From: an uncultured Clostridia bacterium | GTDB taxonomy: Bacteria; Bacillota; Clostridia; Oscillospirales; Acutalibacteraceae | Reading direction: 5' to 3' | Length of the DNA stretch: 64,000 nucleotides | NCBI GenBank assembly: GCA_937876205.1 | Contig: CALEII010000035.1 | Span: forward strand, 1 to 64,000 | Shown here: positions 59,142 to 64,000 of the stretch, piece after piece | Numbering within the stretch: the stretch's first letter is position 1 | Layout: each line of letters begins with the position of its first letter | Notes under the pieces: generated by a model | The model's input: only the letters and a program-made list of their open reading frames with translations | The model's database searches: none | What the model was told of the DNA's origin: nothing | Position numbers and translations under genes: made by a program

Positions 59142-61523
59142 TTACTCCGACCTGAGTGCTGCGACGGGGTCTTTCTTTGCTGCCATTTTTGCGGGAATCA
59201 TACCGCCTATTACGGTCAGCACAACGCTGATGGTTGCAAGTCCGAGAGCATAAAGAGGATTGAGCTGTGCAACATTTGAAAGCTCTGTCAGGTGATAAAT
59301 AATCATATTTATGGGAATTGTCAGAACATAAGCTATCGCAATACCCAATGCACCCGAGCAGACACCTATAATGAATGTCTCAGCATTGAAAACTCGTGTT
59401 ATATCTTTCTTTCTTGCACCGAGAGCACGGAGAATACCTATCTCTTTTGTTCTCTCAAGAACTGAAATATAGGTGATGATTGCAATCATAATAAGTGAAA
59501 CAACAAGTGAAATTGCCGCAAAAGCAACAAGCACAAGAGTGATTGCCTTCATAATGCCGTTTGTCATCTCTGTTATTGTGGCTGATGCGTCGGTATAGTA
59601 GACCTTATCTCCCTCTGCAGCGCTGTCGTTAAAGGCATCAAGATACTCTATAAGAAGCTCCTTCTCCTCAAAATTTGAGGGATAGAGAAAGATTGCAAAG
59701 GGCTCACTGCTGCCGCCGTATCTGAGAAGAAGACTCTGTCTTGCCGCATCATCAACTGCTGACATAGGGTTGGTGGGAGTGAGGTCAATGTCACTTGTGA
59801 GAATATCCTTTACCATCTGTGATGACATATTCATATCAATAACTTCCTGAACAAGGTCATCGCTGTATGCAATGCCTGCACCAAGAAGACCTATTGACTG
59901 GTCTGCCTTAAGACGGACAACACCAACAATCTTCACCGTGATATTCTTTTCATTGCCGTACATTGCATTATAGTCAGTGTTCTGGATATAAATACCGTAC
60001 TCTGACTTGGTGTAGAAAACATCATTGCCCACAAGCTGATACTCTGTGCCGACTATATCTGTGAAATCAATCTGTTCCTTTGTGCCGTCAAAGCCGAGGG
60101 CCGCCATTGTATCACGGTTTATGGTGTTATCTGTGTTGACAACAAGCACCACTTCGTGCGCATTTGCAGGGTATGTGCCTTCAAGCACATCGTAGTAATA
60201 TTCAAGATATGTTTCGGCTCCGTCTTCAAGTGTCTCGGGATATGATGAAAGTCCGATACCTGTCATATTGAATCCGCCCATACCGCCCGAAGCAGTCATA
60301 CTGTCCATCAGAGCACTGATACCTGATGAAAGTGTATGCCAGCTGACATTGCCGTCTGCATTCTTTCTGAGAACATTCATTGAAACTGCTCTTGTGTAGC
60401 CGATGCTGCTGCATATTTCAGGGTCAACATTTTCAAGATATTCAATGTATTCATCTGTGAATTTGTTTATATAAATTGTGCTGTCTGCCTTGACCTCCTC
60501 AAGAATGACATAATCTGTGTCTACCTGCTCTCTTTCGCCTGAAACGAAGCTTTCCATCTGAGCCTGACTCTCTTTGAGAGCCTCTTCGTCCATAATAGTT
60601 ACCTGCTGAGAAATAAAAAGCGGAAATTCATTGAGCGCATCTGACTGATATTTATCAATCTGAATCTGCAGACCGTCTGAAAGGCTGAGAATAAGAGCAA
60701 TGCCGATGATACCGATACTTGAAGCAAATGCAGTGAGCAAGGTTCTGCCTTTTTTTGTCATTATGTTACGGAATGACAGCTTGAGAGCAGTTCTGAAGCT
60801 CATACTTGTTCTCTTGAGAGCATATGAGTTGTCAGTCTCAGCATCATCATATGAATTTGTGTCACCGATAACCTTACCGTCCTCAAAGCTGACTATTCTG
60901 TCTGCATACTCCTCGGCAAGCTGAGGGTTGTGTGTGACCATAATGACGAGCTTGTCACCTGCAATTTCTTTGATAAGGTCCATTATCTGACGGCTTGTGT
61001 GCTTATCGAGAGCACCTGTGGGCTCATCAGCAAGAATGATATCGGGGTCATTTGCCAGTGCACGGGCAATAGCAACTCTCTGCATCTGACCGCCGGACAG
61101 CTGATTGGGTTTTTTGTTGATATGGTCCTTAAGACCAACCCTCTCAAGAGCTTCAATTGCCTTCTGTTTCTTTTCACTCTCAGAAACACCCGAAAGTGTC
61201 ATACCCATTTCAACATTATCAAGAATACTCAGATGTGTTATCAGATTATAGCTCTGAAAAACAAATCCGATACTGTTGTTACGGTAAGCGTCCCAGTCAA
61301 GGTCTGAAAAATCCTTTGTAGACCTGCCGTTTATGATAAGATCACCGCTGTCATACTTATCAAGACCACCGATGACATTAAGAAATGTTGTCTTACCCGA
61401 GCCACTGGGACCGAGAATGGCTACAAACTCATTTTTACGGAAATTGACGTTCACTTCGTCAAGTGCCTTCTGCGTAAAATCACCTGTTGTGTAGCTTTTT
61501 GAAATACCTTTTATCTGAAGCAT
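59142..61523 (-). CDS. ABC transporter with fused ATPase and FtsX-like permease (MacB-type)
   Basis: A 793-residue fusion. Residues 1-225 are an MJ0796/MacB-type ATPase: Walker A GPSGSGKTT, signature LSGGQMQRVAIARAL, Walker B with ILADEPTGALD and H-loop VTHNPQLAE. After a linker, one membrane helix (~265-285) leads to a ~350-residue extracellular domain, and three helices close the protein with LERTKEIGILRALGARKKDI, the FtsX-like coupling loop. Type VII exporters of this kind act in peptide export, antimicrobial defence or lipoprotein work; the substrate is unknown. A single-gene unit with GGGAGGAG before the ATG. Confidence 0.9.
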   Translation of the reverse strand: MLQIKGISKSYTTGDFTQKALDEVNVNFRKNEFVAILGPSGSGKTTFLNVIGGLDKYDSGDLIINGRSTKDFSDLDWDAYRNNSIGFVFQSYNLITHLSILDNVEMGMTLSGVSESEKKQKAIEALERVGLKDHINKKPNQLSGGQMQRVAIARALANDPDIILADEPTGALDKHTSRQIMDLIKEIAGDKLVIMVTHNPQLAEEYADRIVSFEDGKVIGDTNSYDDAETDNSYALKRTSMSFRTALKLSFRNIMTKKGRTLLTAFASSIGIIGIALILSLSDGLQIQIDKYQSDALNEFPLFISQQVTIMDEEALKESQAQMESFVSGEREQVDTDYVILEEVKADSTIYINKFTDEYIEYLENVDPEICSSIGYTRAVSMNVLRKNADGNVSWHTLSSGISALMDSMTASGGMGGFNMTGIGLSSYPETLEDGAETYLEYYYDVLEGTYPANAHEVVLVVNTDNTINRDTMAALGFDGTKEQIDFTDIVGTEYQLVGNDVFYTKSEYGIYIQNTDYNAMYGNEKNITVKIVGVVRLKADQSIGLLGAGIAYSDDLVQEVIDMNMSSQMVKDILTSDIDLTPTNPMSAVDDAARQSLLLRYGGSSEPFAIFLYPSNFEEKELLIEYLDAFNDSAAEGDKVYYTDASATITEMTNGIMKAITLVLVAFAAISLVVSLIMIAIITYISVLERTKEIGILRALGARKKDITRVFNAETFIIGVCSGALGIAIAYVLTIPINMIIYHLTELSNVAQLNPLYALGLATISVVLTVIGGMIPAKMAAKKDPVAALRSE

Positions 61524-61630
61524 TAAAAAACTCCTCCCTTGTAATGAGTATGATACTACAACTTAAATTTTAACTCAATATTAACGAAAAAAAGATTTAC
61601 GAAACTACCTCGCAAATTCTGTTTTACAGT

Positions 61631-61659
61631 ACAAAAACAGCGGAGCCGTAGCTCCGCTG
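61631..61659 (-). terminator. Terminator of the dockerin protein gene
   Basis: CAGCGGAGC pairs perfectly with GCTCCGCTG around TACG; on the reverse strand TTTTTG follows. Confidence 0.88.
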
Positions 61660-61680
61660 AAAGTTATGTTTACTTTTTTA

Positions 61681-64000
61681 TTACTTGAGAAGTTCAATCT
61701 TAGCTGAATGACGAAGGATTGCACGAGCGTCCATAGCTGTGATTCTGCCGTCACCTGTTGTATCAGCTGCTGTGAATGCTTCACCCTCGAGAACATCAAG
61801 CTTTGATGCTGCACGAAGAGCAAGACGAGCGTCCATAGCGTTAACTTTGTTGTTACCGTCAACGTCACCCTTTGCACGTGTTGAAACAGGGGGTTCTGTT
61901 GTGGGGGGTTCTGTTGTAGGAGGCTCTGTTGTGGGAGGCTCTGTTGTAGGAGGCTCTGTTGTTGTTTCACCTGTAGCAGGAAGAACATCAACCTTGAGGT
62001 AATGACCGTTGTTTACACAGTATGTACCCTTATAGCCATCGTGAGTAGCAGTAGCTTCCTTTGTGAATGTAGCTGTCTTTTCGCAATCATGAACGAAGAT
62101 TGAGAAGAGAACGTTATCAACAAGCTCAAGAACTGCATTGATAAGTCCCTTTGTAAGAGGATTGTTTTCGCTCTTTGTCTTTTCATCGATAATGTCAGCA
62201 AATGCAGCAAAGTCACAATCATAGAGAGCAGGAACGATTGTTTCCATTACGCCGTTATAGAAGTCAAATGTGAATGTTTCGTCACCACAGTCTTTAATGA
62301 AGCCCATGGGGAAGAGTTCGTTAAAGATAGTATTGAGCTTGTACCAAGCTGTACCGTCCTGAACGCCTCTTTCTGTTGTAAGATGGTCAGCAACAGCGGG
62401 AACACCGTCGATGTAGTTAAGTGCCCAGTCAACGATTTCTTCGAAGAAGTCTTCCCATGTCCAGCCCTGAGCCTTGAGAGCATCAACCTGAGCCTGAGTC
62501 ATACCGAAGTTTGTTGCATCATTGAGCCAGTAGATAGCAACATCCATACCCATTTCACCGAGTACATTGTTCCACTGTGCAAGAGAAATATTTCTTACCT
62601 TGCCGTCTGCAAGAACGAGAGCTGAGTAATCCTTATCAAAATCTACGCTGTCTTCTTTAACCATGAACTTGTCGATGCATACATAAGCTGTGAAACCTGC
62701 AAGCTGTTCCATAGTCTTAACTTCTGCGGGAAGTTCAATCTGAAGAAGAGTGGGATAGAAGAGACCGACAACTGCTACAACCATATCTTCAAGGCTCTTG
62801 CCTGCGATCTTATCTGCTGTGAAGCCGCTGAAATCGAATGAATATGCTGTGCCGTCGATTGAGAATTCAAGCTTGCCGCCGTTGTTAGCTGCAAGAGTCT
62901 TGAGAATGTAACCGAATACTGATGTAAGGTTGTGGTTTACATCCTTGTTGCTGTCTTTCTTAAGACCGAGTTCAGCAACAACTTCGGGTTTAAGAACAAC
63001 TTCTGCGATTGTGCAGACGATGTTGTTAAGGTTTGAGAAGAGGCCTGACTGTGACCATGATGCGAAGTTGAATGTGTCAGCCTTGAATTCATAATCAAAA
63101 TTGATGATGTTCTTAAGAACTTCAAGCTGAGGATCCATTCCGACAAGGTCATTGATAGCCTTCTTGAGGTCATTGTTAAGAGGTTCAATTGCGAATGAAG
63201 CGATAACTGCATCACCGTATTTACCGATGATTTCGCTTAAGCTCATTTTTGCAACTTCTGCAGACTCTGCCTTTGTAGCATCCTTGCCTGACATAAGCTT
63301 GAGGAGAGCTGCTGCAAGAAGCTCATCACTTGAGAAATCAACATAAACTGAATCTGCATATGCGGGAGCATCTTCAGCTGTGCCGATAAGGTTGTTATAA
63401 AGGAGTTCGTTGATTACAACATCAAGATTACCCATAAGGTTTGCGATTTCAGCATCAATGTCAAGGTTTGCAAGATTCTTGATAGCACTGTTTGCTGAAC
63501 CGAGTGTGAATGTACCTGCAACTACCTTGCTGATAACATCAATATTGTCTTCAGCTGAGAGGAAATCAAAGAGCTTAAAGATAATATCAAGAGCATCTGT
63601 GTTTTCTCTTGAAATAGCTACTGCAGGCTTCTTGCCCTTAGCAGGTGTGTGCTCGAACATTGAAACATCGAGGTTCTTTGCATCGCCGAAATCCTTGATA
63701 CCGATTGCTGATGCAATTGTTGGAGGATTCTTGAGAACAACGCCGACTTCAACAAGAAGAGCGAAGATACCGTTAACATTATTAAGGTCGATCTTAGTAA
63801 TGTTAAGATATTTTGCAAGGCTCTTTATATCGATTGTCTGGCCGCCGCCGATATCGATAACAAGCTGTGAGTTGAGGTCTGCGTCTGCGAGCACCTCATC
63901 AAGATATGTAAGAAGAGAGTCTGCAAGCTCTTCTGTGCTTGCCTCTGCGACGTCAATACCGTCTTCTGCTGCCTGCTCCTTGAGAGCATCAATAACCTGG
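61681..64000 (-). CDS. Large dockerin-bearing protein (N-terminus beyond the window)
   Basis: The frame is open to the window edge, giving at least 772 residues; the internal GTG at 63894 is not the start, since coding continues (residues VIDALKEQAAEDG and onward). The ~640-residue visible part is helical, soluble and not recognised. It ends with a linker of five TTEPP-type units and a type I dockerin: two calcium-binding repeats GDVDGNNKVNAMDARLALR and DTTGDGRITAMDARAILRH. A dockerin binds a cohesin on a scaffoldin or the cell surface, so the protein should be secreted. No catalytic domain can be named. Confidence 0.85.
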   Translation of the reverse strand, partial: QVIDALKEQAAEDGIDVAEASTEELADSLLTYLDEVLADADLNSQLVIDIGGGQTIDIKSLAKYLNITKIDLNNVNGIFALLVEVGVVLKNPPTIASAIGIKDFGDAKNLDVSMFEHTPAKGKKPAVAISRENTDALDIIFKLFDFLSAEDNIDVISKVVAGTFTLGSANSAIKNLANLDIDAEIANLMGNLDVVINELLYNNLIGTAEDAPAYADSVYVDFSSDELLAAALLKLMSGKDATKAESAEVAKMSLSEIIGKYGDAVIASFAIEPLNNDLKKAINDLVGMDPQLEVLKNIINFDYEFKADTFNFASWSQSGLFSNLNNIVCTIAEVVLKPEVVAELGLKKDSNKDVNHNLTSVFGYILKTLAANNGGKLEFSIDGTAYSFDFSGFTADKIAGKSLEDMVVAVVGLFYPTLLQIELPAEVKTMEQLAGFTAYVCIDKFMVKEDSVDFDKDYSALVLADGKVRNISLAQWNNVLGEMGMDVAIYWLNDATNFGMTQAQVDALKAQGWTWEDFFEEIVDWALNYIDGVPAVADHLTTERGVQDGTAWYKLNTIFNELFPMGFIKDCGDETFTFDFYNGVMETIVPALYDCDFAAFADIIDEKTKSENNPLTKGLINAVLELVDNVLFSIFVHDCEKTATFTKEATATHDGYKGTYCVNNGHYLKVDVLPATGETTTEPPTTEPPTTEPPTTEPPTTEPPVSTRAKGDVDGNNKVNAMDARLALRAASKLDVLEGEAFTAADTTGDGRITAMDARAILRHSAKIELLK
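61889..61963 (-). repeat. Five 15-bp tandem repeats in the dockerin linker
   Basis: The unit GGAGGCTCTGTTGTN (plus strand) occurs five times in succession and encodes the Thr-Glu-Pro-Pro-Thr linker. Copy number is likely to vary between strains. Confidence 0.9.

Noticed and set aside
61889..61963. CRISPR or VNTR outside a gene
   Set aside because: 15-bp units are contiguous, without spacers, and encode the dockerin linker.

Overview
The window reads as chromosomal DNA of an anaerobic, endospore-forming gut Firmicute of the class Clostridia, most likely Oscillospiraceae/Ruminococcaceae. The evidence is a spoIIAA-spoIIAB-sigF operon, a C-terminal dockerin, InlB/Listeria-Bacteroides repeats, a T-box in front of ileS, an electron-bifurcating-type flavin/iron-sulfur operon, and moderately AT-rich DNA with many TTG starts behind good Shine-Dalgarno sequences. 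No rRNA, CRISPR array, transposase or integrase was seen. The species cannot be named from the sequence alone.

Layout. 1-2.6 kb is a small accessory patch: an unknown acidic protein, tRNA-Ala with a truncated second copy of its 5' end beside it, tRNA-Ser, and directly behind it a 5'-truncated phage minor-capsid gene with a toxin-like C-terminus plus a coupled small gene (candidate immunity). 2.8-6.4 kb holds a membrane phosphodiesterase, a HAD phosphatase, a small conserved protein and the sigma-F operon. 6.6-17.9 kb is a long forward block: potABCD (polyamine uptake) running into rimM-trmD, ptsH (HPr), uvrC and a phosphoglycolate phosphatase-like gene, then rsmD-coaD and a coiled-coil protein, then a DUF4830 protein with an RsuA-type pseudouridine synthase. 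18.2-23.9 kb is a cell-separation module: PucR/CdaR-like regulator, ftsE, ftsX, a CwlO/EnvC-like M23 hydrolase, an S41 protease-like protein and a 54-residue membrane peptide.

23.9-32.2 kb, on the reverse strand, carries a three-gene complex resembling the Sporomusa-type transhydrogenase (StnABC), a small XRE regulator cassette, and ileS behind an isoleucine T-box. 32.2-44 kb is the most unusual part: two secreted proteins, one of which is a signal peptide followed by an almost eukaryotic ubiquitin, then a GH125 alpha-mannosidase with a GPH-type sugar symporter, then a 1961-residue InlB-repeat surface protein.

44.3-49 kb, forward, has MurT with a GatD homologue that lacks its catalytic residues, two COG0523 (CobW-like) GTPases, the first with a His/Cys-rich metal-binding loop, and a nucleoside deoxyribosyltransferase. 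49-53.3 kb, reverse, is lon-engB-lysA. 53.6-64 kb, reverse, holds a leucine-rich-repeat lipoprotein behind an Rhs/YD-repeat protein with a DUF4474 tip, a MacB-like ABC transporter, and the C-terminal part of a large dockerin protein that runs off the window.

Main point of interest: the secreted ubiquitin at 33427-33915. Its ubiquitin fold begins exactly at the predicted signal-peptide cleavage site, keeps the Ile44 surface and six of seven lysines, has lost the Gly-Gly tail, and is extended by a CxxCG...H plus hydrophobic tail that resembles the C-termini of the neighbouring secreted protein and the InlB-repeat protein. It has a consensus TTGACA-17-TATAAT promoter.
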